The notes under the pieces are model-generated. The model had not been told where the DNA came from. It ran no database searches and saw only the letters and a program-made list of their open reading frames with translations. Position numbers and translations under genes: made by a program. Below are positions 9,357 through 20,049 of a stretch of DNA of 64,000 nt, in pieces; position 1 is the stretch's first letter, and every line of letters begins with the position of its first letter. Origin of the DNA: Saprospiraceae bacterium (GTDB lineage Bacteria; Bacteroidota; Bacteroidia; Chitinophagales; Saprospiraceae); assembly GCA_016717105.1 (NCBI GenBank), contig JADKGF010000001.1, positions 186,001-250,000 on the forward strand, written 5' to 3'.

Positions 9357-10478
9357 ATGAGATTTTGTTTTATTCTCATTGCTGTATTCTATTACAGCAG
9401 CATTTTCGGACAAGGGGAAAAGTCTTCAACGGATCATTATAACAAAGGTGTTGAATACTTTAATTCCAAAAATTTTGAATTAGCTTTGGCTTCATTTACA
9501 TCTTGCCTTACGTCTGATCCTTATAATGTAAAGGCGTATTACAACAGAGGCAATTGTGCTATGAATCTCAAACAATATGAATCGGCATTGTCAGATTTTG
9601 ATAATGCCATAAAGCTAGATCCTGATTTTGCGAAAGCATATTTGTATAAAGCTTATACCTTGTTGCTTCAAGAGAATTATTTGGAAAGTATATCTGTATT
9701 TACCGAAACTATAATAAAAGATCCGTCGATATCAAAAGCATTTATCAATAGAGGTACGGCTTATATGAAAACAAATAATTGGGAAATGGCGATTAATGAT
9801 TTTACCACCGGAATTACCAAAGGAGAACATTCATATGCTGCATTTTTGAACAGGGCAATTTGTAAGTCGAAAATCGAAGATATCCAAGGTGCACTTGCAG
9901 ACTTTAACGCAGCTGCGGATATCAAACCAGACCAATCTATTACAGCTGTCGAAAAATCAAAAATATATCTTAGGTTAAATCAATGGAAAGATGCCATTTC
10001 TGAACTTTCGATGGCAATCAGGATTAGTCCTTCAGATGCAAATCTATATCATTATCGTGGATATGCCAAACTGATGACTGAGGATTTGAACGCAGCTATG
10101 ACCGATTTTAATATATGTTTGCAAATAAATCCGAATCATAGTGACGCACTAAAAAATAAGGCACAGACATCATTCAAACTTGGAAAATTTGAAGAGGCAA
10201 CACTAGATTATACAAATCTTATAAAAACCGATAGCAATAACCCCGAATACTTTACACTAAGAGGTATTTGTCATTTAGAATCCAAACAATACGAAAAAGC
10301 TTTGGCTGACTTTAATGAAGCGCTTGCAAGCAAGAAGGATTTTGCTGAAGCATACTTCAACAGAGCTAATACCTACACAAAGCTACTCGATATGAAAAAA
10401 GCCTGTGAGGATATCAAACAATCAGCAAAGCTCGGTTATGAGCCTGCAAAAGCGCATATAAATAATCTATGTAATTGA
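9357..10478 (+). CDS. Secreted tetratricopeptide-repeat protein
   Basis: A 373-residue protein with an N-terminal signal peptide (about residues 1-19, ending YYSSIFGQ) and at least eight TPR units filling the rest, recognisable by repeats such as AYYNRGNCAMNLKQYESALS and AYFNRANTYTKLLDMKKACE. TPR arrays act as protein-interaction scaffolds; no catalytic domain is seen. Probably periplasmic. It stands alone and converges with the metalloprotease gene, leaving only 8 bp between stops. Binding partner not predictable. Confidence 0.85.
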   Translation: MRFCFILIAVFYYSSIFGQGEKSSTDHYNKGVEYFNSKNFELALASFTSCLTSDPYNVKAYYNRGNCAMNLKQYESALSDFDNAIKLDPDFAKAYLYKAYTLLLQENYLESISVFTETIIKDPSISKAFINRGTAYMKTNNWEMAINDFTTGITKGEHSYAAFLNRAICKSKIEDIQGALADFNAAADIKPDQSITAVEKSKIYLRLNQWKDAISELSMAIRISPSDANLYHYRGYAKLMTEDLNAAMTDFNICLQINPNHSDALKNKAQTSFKLGKFEEATLDYTNLIKTDSNNPEYFTLRGICHLESKQYEKALADFNEALASKKDFAEAYFNRANTYTKLLDMKKACEDIKQSAKLGYEPAKAHINNLCN

Positions 10479-10486
10479 TTATATGG

Positions 10487-13400
10487 TCAATTTGATACTA
10501 TTTTGCAATTACCTAACATTGTGGCTTTAGAGCCCGTTTGATTGGTGATGGTAGAAGTAGCGCTGGGCCATTGATGTAAAATTACATCATGCAATGTTAG
10601 TGTACCATTATTGTTGATTGCACCTATTCCAGCATTGGATGAATGGATATGGAGACCTTTGATTTTTAAACCTTCACCAACATTCGGCGCTGTATTGATA
10701 ATTGTAGCAGCACTACTTTCTGACATAATGTGGATATTTTTAGTAATATCAGATTCAATAAATAGTTTCTTATCAATATTCAAGCTTTGAATTCCTACAG
10801 AAATAGTATCGTTTGTGATATCAGCAGCAAACCTGATGGTATCACCTGAAACGGCACATTGTATCGCTTCATATAATGATCCTGGTCCTGATTTATGGGT
10901 ATTATCTACAGTAAGTCGGCAGAAATTATTGGCACAAACTTTCATTCCCCAAGTATTTATACTTCCATTTTGTAATGATGTATTTTCTACTTTAAGTGAC
11001 CAATTTCCTTTAAGATTTAAATTATTTAATAAATTCAATGCATTTGATGGCATATAAGTTAGCCCTGTTGTCGGTGGGCAAGGCCAAGTGCTACTTGCTG
11101 CATCCTCGAACTGTAGGTCGAAAGTTGTTTCTCTTCCACACGGTGAATCCCAAAATAGGGGATGAAGATCCTGTTGAGGAATAAGCGTAAATTTCAAGTA
11201 ACCAAATCTGGACACACCTTCAAAATCAATGATATTTAGGTCTGTGATGACACCTTTATCTTTAACATCTAAATATGAATATGTAATTGCGTTTCCTGCA
11301 CTAATATTTACTGGCAAGGTTTGTGGAGAATAGAAATAGCATGGCTCTACAGTAAATGATCTTGTTGACCAATCACCAGGACCACAAATGTTATTTGCGC
11401 GTACTCTCCAATATAAAGTAGTTCCACCTAATACTGGGTGTTGATTTGATATGAGTATTTGTTCCTGTGTATGTAGCCAAAATTTCGTCAAATACACTAT
11501 CATAAGCAACTTCAAAATTATAAGACGAACTGCCAGGAGTAGAAGACCAAGTCATGGTAGGCGTGAGGCTAATATTTGTAGCCATGTTGGCAGGAGAGAC
11601 CAAAGATACGACACCTGCAGTTGCTAATACTTCAATAGATACGCCTGTAGAGGTATTTTGACTGCCACCAGTTCCAGTTACATTAAGTGAAACCAAGCCC
11701 GCGTTTGTAAAACCATTAAATGCTACGGATGCCGTACTTCCTGGCGTAACAGGATTTGGTGTAATAGATGCCGTTGCACCAGATGGTAGGCCTGAAACAG
11801 CTAAAGTAACAGGTTGATTAAATCCACTTACAGGAGAAACTGTCACAATGCTGGTAAACGTGGTGCCAGGACATCCAGAATGTGAATTCGGATTAGCTGA
11901 AAGTGTAAACGTAGGTGTGGTACCAGAGATCGTGATATTTGCATTGTTGATATCAAAAAAGATGTGGTTAGAGCCTTTTACCATGATTCTACCCTGAGTA
12001 GTAGCATTATTAGGCACTATGATGGGATGCGAACCATCATTTGGTGTAGCTGTAGCTAATGTAATCGGATATGTATAACCGCCATCTGTGGATAAGAAAA
12101 TATCCACATTGCTTGCGCTTATTGGTGATGCGGTAGTACCGGCTACATTCCATGTTACTGTTTTTGAATCACCTACATTCCATGTAGTTGCTGTATTGAA
12201 AGATGTAACCGAAAATGCGCCTGCAGCTGCATTAACCGTTGATACAGTGATATTTACTTCATTATTACAACCAAAGGTTCCTGTATAATCTCTTACAACA
12301 CCTCTAAAAACTGAGGCTTCTTGCTATAGATGGAAGTACTTGCCAAGTATTCGCAGTGTTATTTACCACATTATCTAAAGGAGGAAAATATCTTGAAGGC
12401 GTAGCTGTAGGTGTGACACTTCGGAATACTGGACCTGATGTATTTGTCGAAGCTGGTGGCATTGTCTGTCCTGAAGTTATATATGGATTCATTTGGTCCC
12501 AAGCATACTTCATTGTGTGCCCTTGTGGATCTGTGGCATTTAAGGTAAGTACAAATGGTGTAGAAATAGGAATGCTATAATTTGGTACCGATGTAATAGT
12601 TGGTGGATTATTTGTAGGTGTAGAAACAATGGTAGCACAACTATTGCCGTTAGCTAACAAAAATGTTTTGATTTCGTCAATACTTTTGGCATGAAAATAA
12701 GCATCACTATTACTTTGTACATCAGGGCTGCAAATACCTGCATATCCCATAATAGAAGAAGCACTTCCTGGTTCCATGGCTGTTTGATTATTCCTGTTGC
12801 AATTATTATATTGAGTATGGTTACCACCGAATTGATGCCCCATTTCATGCGCCACATAATCAATAGTAAAAGGGTCTCCAACAGGAACAGGTCTACCTGT
12901 GTATCCTTTGGCTTTGGTGGACGCCGTACATACGACACCTAATCCCGCTATACCTCCATCTCCAGTTCCGAAAACATGACCGATATCAAAATTGGCTGTT
13001 CCTATAACGTTTGTACAATTATTTTGGTTAGCTGTAAGATCACTGCTACTACCAGTGTTGGCATAACCATCAGTATTTGTATTATAATAAAATACTTGAT
13101 CTGTATTATTGATTAAAATTAATCTAACAGCAACTTCAGGTTCATACACTTCATTTATTCTATTAATAACATTCACTACTGCCGTCATAACAAGTGAAGA
13201 TTGAGCAGCACTTGTAGCACCATGATATATACTATATTCGGCTGTTGTAGCTTGTGCTAATCGGTAGCTTCTTAATGCCCGCCCCCCCCGCCCCCCCCCC
13301 TTTTTGGGATGTTTTTAATAAACGCTGTGTTTTTGTCATTTCGTTGAAAATGGTCAATAAAAACTTTATCCTCATCAGGTGAAGAAATGACGGCTCTAAA

Positions 13401-13790
13401 ACCATGATTTGTGTAATCAATTCGTATTCTTTTAGCACTATTTTCTGCAGATACGCCGTAAAATGTTCTTATTTCATGATATTTTGATGCTAATTCAGGC
13501 TCCATCATATCATATTGAACAATTTTAAAATTTTCTATTCTATTTTCTGGTAATCCAACCTGAATGACTACATTTGACTGCTTTACATCTTGCTCAGATT
13601 CATGTTTTGCCGACCAAAGAAGGTCTTTGATCACAGTATCATCGATGTTATAAAGTGTAAATATTTGTGGCTCAATGTCTTTGATTCCCTTATCTTCTAT
13701 TTCATCAGCTGAAATTTGATTCCAAGATTGTCCAGAAATAAATGTAGTTAATGTCAAAAGGCAAAAAATAAGGATAAAGCGAAGATTCAT
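10487..13790 (-). CDS. Secreted reprolysin-like zinc metalloprotease with P-domain (three frameshifts)
   Basis: A large secreted protease of about 1100 residues if frames are joined. Order: signal peptide (MNLRFILIFCLLTLTTFISG), propeptide, Gly-rich joint encoded by a G10-C-G8-C-G3 tract, M12B-type catalytic domain with zinc motif HEMGHQFGGNH and Met-turn SSIMGYAG, Ig-like or fibronectin-like segments, a proprotein-convertase P-like domain, then a C-terminal LTVDNTHKSGPGSLYEAI segment as in right-handed beta-helix proteins. Open pieces are 13272-13790, 12304-13188 (frame open a little upstream), roughly 11391-12303 and 10487-11515. Breaks: the poly-G tract at 13278-13300; an A5 run at 12306-12310, where four bases restore SLSFRGVV; and about 11478, where dropping one base restores ILISNQHP. 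No clear type IX sorting domain was seen. Confidence 0.82.
13278..13300. repeat. Poly-C/poly-G mononucleotide tract inside the metalloprotease gene
   Basis: On the plus strand: C3, G, C8, G, C10. On the coding strand this is G10-C-G8-C-G3, encoding mostly glycine between propeptide and catalytic domain. The downstream catalytic frame (ALRSYRLAQA) is out of register with the upstream frame as sequenced. Such G-tracts are prone to slippage in cells and to miscalls in sequencing. Confidence 0.9.
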
Positions 13791-13814
13791 TTGAATTTAA
13801 TTGATTTTAGGACG

Positions 13815-13822
13815 CAAACTTA
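13815..13822 (-). promoter_or_regulatory. -7 promoter box of the metalloprotease gene
   Basis: TAAGTTTG on the minus strand, exact match to TAnnTTTG, about 25 bp upstream of the ATG at 13790. It implies a very short leader. Confidence 0.65.
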
Positions 13823-13955
13823 TTAAAGATTTCCTAATTGTTTAATTATTGGGAACAAGATTTTGTAAAAATTCGCTACCTAAAGTTCTTTTTTTTGAGA
13901 ATTTATAAAAATATTTTTTCAATTCAATAATAATTACATAGGGATAGGAATATTT

Positions 13956-13963
13956 TACATTTG
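13956..13963 (+). promoter_or_regulatory. -7 promoter box of the amidohydrolase operon
   Basis: TACATTTG, exact match to TAnnTTTG, 50 bp upstream of the ATG at 14014. It is divergent from the metalloprotease promoter in the same 223-bp gap. Confidence 0.65.
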
Positions 13964-14013
13964 GAACTTAAAACAACCTAATCTATATTTTCCATTAAAA
14001 TCAAAACATAACG

Positions 14014-15741
14014 ATGGTAAAGTTTTATTTCAGGGCTTTAGTAGGAATCATTTTTTTATTGACTCCCGAAAGGTCGTTTTTGCAAAACAGTGATGCTCCG
14101 AAGTCATTAGGAAATACATATTTTATCAAAAACTGTTTTGTGGTACAAAAACCAGGTATTGTACTTTCAGGTCAAAATGTATTGATTAAGGACGGATTTA
14201 TTTCAGACATTTGTCCATCTTCAAAGCCTCCGTTTGACGCACAAATTATCCAAGCGGACTCTATGTATGTGTACGCAGGATTTATCGATGGGTTTTCAAA
14301 TATAGGCATCTCAAAACCCGAATCAAAAGATCGACCTAAACTACCTGACCCAGGCAATCCACCCAATGATTTGGCTGGAATTACGCCTCAAAACTCTTCC
14401 TTGGACTCCTATAAATCATCAGATAAATCTGTTTCTGATATGCGAAGTGCAGGATTTGTTATAAGTAATGTAGCGCCTAGAGGCCTTATGTTGCCAGGAC
14501 AATGCAATTTGATATTATTGGGTGATGAGTCGGCGGATAAATTGCTTTTAAAAGCCAAGACTGGTCAAACATTCCAATTAGAATCAAATCGAGGCATTTA
14601 TCCTGCTACTATTATTGGAGTAATGGCCAAGTTTAGAGAAATTTATAAAAATGCAAGTATCGCTGGCAATCATGAAGCCAAGTACATAGCCAACCCATCT
14701 GGACTTATGAGACCGGACTTCAGCAGAGAATTGATGGCTATGTACCCAGTGACTACACAAAAAATGCCTTTATTTTTTGTAACACAAAAGACCAAAGATG
14801 TACATAAAGCACTATCATTGAAAGAAGAATTGGGTTTCGATCTCATTTTGACCGAGGTAAAACAAGGATGGCACTATATTGACAAAATAAAGAAGACAAA
14901 TACTCGAGTACTATTGTCTTTGGATTTGCCAGAAATTGAAAAGAAAAAAGCAAAATCTGAAACGGCAAAAGATTCATTAAGTACTAAAAAAGATTCTGTA
15001 AGCACTAAGGAATTGGAGAAAGTCGAAAAAAATCCTGAAAAAGAAGCATTTGATGTAAAAAAGGAGCAATCAACCAAAGAATATCTTTCTCAGGCGGCTC
15101 TTTTCGAAAAGCAAGGTATCCTATTCGGTTTTTCATTTCTGAATGTCAAGCCAAGCGATATAAAAAATAACATTAGGACACTTATAGAGAACGGACTATC
15201 TGAAGATGCGGCACTAGCAGCATTGACTACGAATCCAGCACAGATTTTAGGCATAAATAACGTTTCTGGTACGGTAGAAAAGGGCAAAATTGCCAATCTC
15301 ATCATCACGGACAAGCCATATTTTAATGAAAAATCTGCGGTAAAATATACATTTGTTGATGGACGAAAATATGAATACCAAGAAAAAAAGAAACAGGAAA
15401 ACAAACCTACAGAAGCTGGAAAATTTATTGGCACCTGGACCTATACAGTAGAAGTTCCTGGATCCGTTCAGAAAGGCAAAATGGTCATTACAAAATCAGC
15501 TGGTGAGTATATGATAAAGGTCTTCGATAATTCATCACCTGGAGAAGAAGACGTAGCCAATAATATTTCTGTTAATGAAAATTCTGTCACTTTCAATATT
15601 ATTGCCGACATGGGTCAACCTGTAAAAGTTGATTTCGATCTGAAATTTGCCGAGAAAGCCTATTCAGGTTCGGTAAGTGTAGGAGAATTCGGGACGTTTC
15701 CCATTAAAGGCGAATATGAAAGCGAACCCAAATTATTTTAA
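14014..15741 (+). CDS. Amidohydrolase-fold secreted protein lacking the HxH motif
   Basis: A 575-residue protein, first of three related tandem genes. It has a hydrophobic N-terminal signal segment, the beta-sandwich start typical of amidohydrolases (NVLIKDGFISDI), a core, and the C-terminal amidohydrolase signature ALAALTTNPAQILGI...GTVEKGKIANLIITD. Where active enzymes read PGxIDxHxH it has YAGFIDGFSN, so the first two metal ligands are missing and catalysis of the usual kind is unlikely. A charged Lys/Ser/Glu-rich insert lies at about residues 309-350, and a separate beta-rich domain (FIGTWTYTVEVPGSVQ) ends the protein. The next gene starts about 20 bp downstream; co-transcription is likely. 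Confidence 0.78.
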   Translation: MVKFYFRALVGIIFLLTPERSFLQNSDAPKSLGNTYFIKNCFVVQKPGIVLSGQNVLIKDGFISDICPSSKPPFDAQIIQADSMYVYAGFIDGFSNIGISKPESKDRPKLPDPGNPPNDLAGITPQNSSLDSYKSSDKSVSDMRSAGFVISNVAPRGLMLPGQCNLILLGDESADKLLLKAKTGQTFQLESNRGIYPATIIGVMAKFREIYKNASIAGNHEAKYIANPSGLMRPDFSRELMAMYPVTTQKMPLFFVTQKTKDVHKALSLKEELGFDLILTEVKQGWHYIDKIKKTNTRVLLSLDLPEIEKKKAKSETAKDSLSTKKDSVSTKELEKVEKNPEKEAFDVKKEQSTKEYLSQAALFEKQGILFGFSFLNVKPSDIKNNIRTLIENGLSEDAALAALTTNPAQILGINNVSGTVEKGKIANLIITDKPYFNEKSAVKYTFVDGRKYEYQEKKKQENKPTEAGKFIGTWTYTVEVPGSVQKGKMVITKSAGEYMIKVFDNSSPGEEDVANNISVNENSVTFNIIADMGQPVKVDFDLKFAEKAYSGSVSVGEFGTFPIKGEYESEPKLF

Positions 15742-15760
15742 TCAAATTCTAAAAATCAGG

Positions 15761-17143
15761 ATGATGAATAGAATCATTTTCATACTTATTTTGTGTACAT
15801 CTACATTGGCTATCGGGCAAAATGTCCTTATAAAAAATGGAACGGTATTGACTGTGACAAAAGGCACACTCGCAGAAACCGATGTATTGATCACCAATGG
15901 TAAAATAGCCCAAATAGCTAAGAATATAAAAAAAGAAGCCAATTATAATGAAATCGATGCTACTGGTCTCTATGTGATGCCAGGCATAATTGACGCACAT
16001 TCGCATATTGCCCTTGATGTAGTAAACGAAGCAACAAGCCCAGTGACAGCCGAAGTTAATGTAGGTGATGCATTAAATCCGTTGGATGTTTCTATATATC
16101 GAGCCCTTGCCGGCGGCGTGACAATATCCCACGCTATGCACGGCTCTGCCAATGCCATCGGCGGACAATGTGAAACAATAAAGCATAGATTTGGCGAGAT
16201 AAACCCTGATAATTTGAGGATGCAAGGCGCTCCAAGAACCATAAAATTTGCTTTAGGCGAAAATCCGATAAGAACACATGGTGAAGGAAGCAAAATAGTT
16301 CCAAATACTAGAATGGGCGTAGAACAGATATTCAGAAATGCCTTCAGTGAGGCTAAAATATATGCCAAAGAATGGGATGATTATAAAAATGGCTTGCGCA
16401 AATCATCACCTGAATATAATCTTAGACATGAGACCATCAGCGATATATTGAAGGGAAATATTCTCATACATTGTCACTCATATCGTGCTGATGAGATATT
16501 GATGTTGATGCGTGTATTAAAAGATTTTGGTGTTTCTAAGGTTTGTTTTCAGCATGTAAATGAAGGATTCAAAGTAGCACCAGAGTTGGCGGCATTTGGT
16601 GCTAGTGCTTCGGTTTTTTCAGATTGGTGGGCATATAAGTTTGAGGTTTATTATTCCACAGCTTATAATGCTGCCATTCTCACCCGTAATGGTGTAGTCA
16701 CATCGATCAATTCTGATTCGGATGAACTTATCAGACACTTGTACCATGAAGCAGCAAAAACTCAAAGATATGGCGACCTCAGTGATGATGAAGCACTAGC
16801 TCTGATTACGATAAATCCAGCAAAACAATTGGGTATAGAAAAGATGGCAGGCTCTATTGAGGTCGGTAAAGATGGAGACATAGCCATTTTCAAAGGTCAT
16901 CCATTATCAGTATATGCCATACCACAGATGACCTTGGTAGATGGCGCTATTAAGTTTGATATCAACAAAGATCCGGATGATATGCGATTGGATATAAATC
17001 CTTCAGAAAAGTTTTCTTCTTTTTATGAAACAGATAAAAGCCAAGAAAATAATGGATGTCTCCAAGATGTATCTGAAATGCTGATGCAAGAAAGTTATGC
17101 AAAATATTTGAGATTCAGATATTCTAAAAATCATAGTCATTAA
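15761..17143 (+). CDS. Secreted amidohydrolase with complete metal-site motifs
   Basis: Second of the trio, 460 residues. The longer in-frame start near 15717 lies inside the previous gene; the ATG at 15761 is chosen because it opens a clean signal peptide (MMNRIIFILILCTSTLAIGQ). It carries PGIIDAHSHIA with the HxH ligands, ILIHCHSYRADE, QHVNEGF and the late acidic SDSDE, i.e. all expected ligands, so it is the likely catalytic member. Imidazolonepropionase-like or dipeptidase-like hydrolysis is plausible; the substrate is not predictable. It ends with a Gln/Asn-rich tail. Lies between two degenerate paralogues in one operon. Confidence 0.85.
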   Translation: MMNRIIFILILCTSTLAIGQNVLIKNGTVLTVTKGTLAETDVLITNGKIAQIAKNIKKEANYNEIDATGLYVMPGIIDAHSHIALDVVNEATSPVTAEVNVGDALNPLDVSIYRALAGGVTISHAMHGSANAIGGQCETIKHRFGEINPDNLRMQGAPRTIKFALGENPIRTHGEGSKIVPNTRMGVEQIFRNAFSEAKIYAKEWDDYKNGLRKSSPEYNLRHETISDILKGNILIHCHSYRADEILMLMRVLKDFGVSKVCFQHVNEGFKVAPELAAFGASASVFSDWWAYKFEVYYSTAYNAAILTRNGVVTSINSDSDELIRHLYHEAAKTQRYGDLSDDEALALITINPAKQLGIEKMAGSIEVGKDGDIAIFKGHPLSVYAIPQMTLVDGAIKFDINKDPDDMRLDINPSEKFSSFYETDKSQENNGCLQDVSEMLMQESYAKYLRFRYSKNHSH

Positions 17144-17165
17144 TATTCCTAAAATCAGATTGTAA

Positions 17166-18458
17166 ATGAAAACGCTTAATATATTTTGGATTTTTTCTTT
17201 AATATTTTTGGTCAATGTGTCTTTATTGGCACAGCAAGTACAAAAAGCTGAAAAAGGTCCATTTTTACTCAAAAATGGGACAATTCACACCATTACCAAA
17301 GGTACTTATCTTGGAGATATCTTGCTAAAAGATGGTATAATTTACGAAATCGGAGCAGTAAAAACAGATGCAACAAACATCACCGTTATAGATTGTACAG
17401 GCAAGCACATCTATCCAGGATTGATAGATAGCGGCAGCAAGTTGGGTTTGGCAGAAATCGAAGCTGTGTCTGTAACGAATGATTTCAGCGAGCATGGTGA
17501 TTTTATACCTCATATGAAGGCACTTACGGCCATCAATCCCAATGCTGTGGCAATCCCAGTGACCAGAGTTAACGGAGTTACGACCGTATTTGCCAAACCA
17601 GAAGGCAGTACATTTCCAGGAACAGGCGCATTGGTAGATCTTTTTGGGTATAGCCCCGAACAAATGACTTGTGGATCAGAACGAGTGGTGATGAAATTTC
17701 CTTCGACAGGTAGAAGAGGTAGATGGGATAGAAGGTCTGATGATGATATTAAAAAAGATGCTGAAAAAGCCTTGAAAAATATAAATGAAGTCTGGGCATC
17801 GGCTTTGGCTTATGCAAAAATAGATTCCGCTGCTGGTGCGCAAAAACAAACTTGGGTGAAAAATAATCCGCAAATGGATGCATTATTGCCTATAGTAAAA
17901 GGTATTCAGCCGTTATTTATCGAGGTAAATTCGAAAGCTGATATAGAAGAAGCAATCAGTTGGGTAGCACAAAACAAATTAAAGGCTGTATTCATGGGTG
18001 TAGCCGAAGGCTGGCGTGTCGCAGACAAAATCGCTAAAGCCAAGATACCTGTGATCACTGGCCCTATAATGAATACACCTCGCAGAGATAATGATAGGTT
18101 TGATGCAGCTTACACTAATGCGGGCAAAATGTCCAAAGCTGGTGTTAAAGTAGCGATCAGAACAGACAATGCCGAAAACACAAGAAACTTACCATTCAAT
18201 GCGGGATTTGCAGCAGCATATGGCATGGGTATAGACGAAGCCCTAAAGGCAGTTACGATCAATGCCGCAGAAATTTTTGATGTTGCGGATAAGTATGGAA
18301 GCATCGAGAAAGGGAAAATAGCCAATATTTTGGTTACTACGGGCGATCCTTTTGAAACCAAAACAAAGATTGAAAAGGTATTTATCCGAGGCTGGAATAT
18401 TCCACTCGAAAGCCGTCAAACCTTGTTGTATGATGAGTTTTTGGAGAGAAATCCTTGA
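17166..18458 (+). CDS. Amidohydrolase-fold secreted protein lacking the HxH motif
   Basis: Third of the trio, 430 residues. Signal peptide MKTLNIFWIFSLIFLVNVSL, amidohydrolase N-terminal sandwich (GDILLKDGIIYEIGAV), then PGLIDSGSKLGL where HxH would be expected, so the metal site is incomplete. The C-terminal signature EALKAVTINAAEIFDVADKY and GSIEKGKIANILVTTGDPF is retained. It begins 22 bp after the previous stop. It may form a complex with the active middle protein; that is inference. Converges with the histidine kinase genes. Confidence 0.8.
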   Translation: MKTLNIFWIFSLIFLVNVSLLAQQVQKAEKGPFLLKNGTIHTITKGTYLGDILLKDGIIYEIGAVKTDATNITVIDCTGKHIYPGLIDSGSKLGLAEIEAVSVTNDFSEHGDFIPHMKALTAINPNAVAIPVTRVNGVTTVFAKPEGSTFPGTGALVDLFGYSPEQMTCGSERVVMKFPSTGRRGRWDRRSDDDIKKDAEKALKNINEVWASALAYAKIDSAAGAQKQTWVKNNPQMDALLPIVKGIQPLFIEVNSKADIEEAISWVAQNKLKAVFMGVAEGWRVADKIAKAKIPVITGPIMNTPRRDNDRFDAAYTNAGKMSKAGVKVAIRTDNAENTRNLPFNAGFAAAYGMGIDEALKAVTINAAEIFDVADKYGSIEKGKIANILVTTGDPFETKTKIEKVFIRGWNIPLESRQTLLYDEFLERNP

Positions 18459-18466
18459 TATTACCA

Positions 18467-20046
18467 TTAAATAATGTTTGTTTTTTGATATAACACGATC
18501 TCCACACACTTTTCGGGCTGATTGACAAAGCTGATAGCATGTCTGTCGGGAAAGAGAAACTTGAGTTTTTTGTGGATGCTATCCAAGCCATAGCCGGATT
18601 GCAAGTTTTCAGAAAATGGCGGACCACTGTCATAAATCCTGATGGTCAATATATCTAAGTTTGTAGATGCCGAAATACGAATTTTAATGAAGTTTTCATG
18701 GGAATGATATCCATATTTGATGGCATTTTCTACAATGGGTTGCAGGATGAATGAAGGTACGAGATAATCCATAATATCTTCATCTGTCGGTAAAGAGACC
18801 TGCAACCGAACACCAAACCTTATTTTTTCTATTTTGAGATAAGATTCCAGAATTGAAAGTTCATCTCGAAGCGGAATAAGCAAATCAGCCTTTTTATCAG
18901 TACATTTTTCATAAAAGCGAGCCAATTCGAGTGCCATCTCTTCCGTTTTTTGAGGTTCTGTATGTGCAAGTGATGCGATGCTATTGAGTGCATTGTATAA
19001 AAAATGAGGATTGACCCGAGACTGGATAGATGCTAGGGATGAAGAAGTTGATATTTGATCCTTAATTGTTTTATCATATTCTTCTGCTTTAGATTTTAAT
19101 GGCTTGAGTACGATATAGATTAAATATGCAAGGGAAAACGACGACCAATAAATAAATTGCTCTTTTTCTGTATTTTCTATAAAGTATTGATGGTATGAAT
19201 TGGAGTCAATTGATTTTAGCAATTGTAAAATTACAGGTAGTGATATGAGCTCTGACACCACACCGACCGTAAATATTACTATAGTAAAGGTCAAATATTG
19301 CTTAATTGATTTACTACCAAATGTATTTCTCTTTTTGAGTTGATTTATAATTACAAAGATTAATGATAGAATTAAAATATATTTTGCCATCCCAATCCAA
19401 AAGATGAGAATCGATTACCATTAGATTGATCAAATGCCAATAATGCAGATATTAATAAAGTACCAGCATAAATTCCGTGTTTTCGAAGCTTGCTGTTAGA
19501 AAATATTTTTTCTACGAACAAAATGCAGAAGAAGAAAAAAACAGTCAGGAAAATACCAGCAAATACCCATATTCCCAAATTTTTTATTTTAACGGTGTCG
19601 CGACCAATAAGTAGTTTTTTTTCTTTGGATGTTTGGGTACTGATTTGTGAGATATTGTATAAAGTTAATTTTTTTTCGAAAAGCAATGGATTTTCAATTA
19701 TTTCATTTGCCCAAAGCACTTCACAAAAACAATTGTCTTTCTTTTCTCTGAAACAATGTCCAGTTTTTAGCAACTCAAGTATATCTTCTTTGTTTATTGC
19801 TTTTGGGTCTGTACCTTTATTGATTACAGCAATGGAATCATTAATTTTTCCAATAAACATTCCATATTCGACAGATATATCATTGAAGTTAATCAGTAGG
19901 TCACCTTTTACAAGATTGCTTATAGTGGATTGTTTGCAATAATAACTGTGTTTGTCCATGGATGTAGTTACATTATTTATTTGATAAAATAGTGTACATG
20001 ATATCACACAAAATAAAACCGTAGCGTATAAATACTCCTTTTTCAT
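18467..20046 (-). CDS. LytS-type sensor histidine kinase (frameshifted)
   Basis: Membrane sensor kinase of the His_kinase (LytS) family, expected to phosphorylate a LytTR regulator. Two pieces, 19372-20046 (signal anchor, extracytoplasmic domain, TM) and 18467-19390 (further TM helices, then the kinase), join to about 526 residues. Seen: phosphoacceptor motif NPHFLYNALNSI, N-box VENAIKYGY and G-box-like YDSGPPFSENLQSGYGLDSI. The frame break is near 19411-19416: one added base gives NRILIFWIGMAKYILILS, continuing a membrane helix as in the paralogue at 20050-21749. It follows that paralogue by 3 bp, so both are one operon. No response regulator is adjacent; the nearest LytTR gene is at 56473. 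Confidence 0.85.
18498..18553. repeat. 56-bp block shared with 20075-20130 (copy 1)
   Basis: Matches 20075-20130 at 55 of 56 positions, same orientation. It encodes the last part of the kinase ATPase domain (PDRHAISFVNQPEKCVEIV). The rest of the two genes is far more divergent. Confidence 0.9.
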
Positions 20047-20049
20047 TTA

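Noticed and set aside
9357..10478. DNA-level tandem repeat in the TPR gene
   Set aside because: Repetition is at protein level only; nucleotide units are diverged, as expected for TPR arrays.
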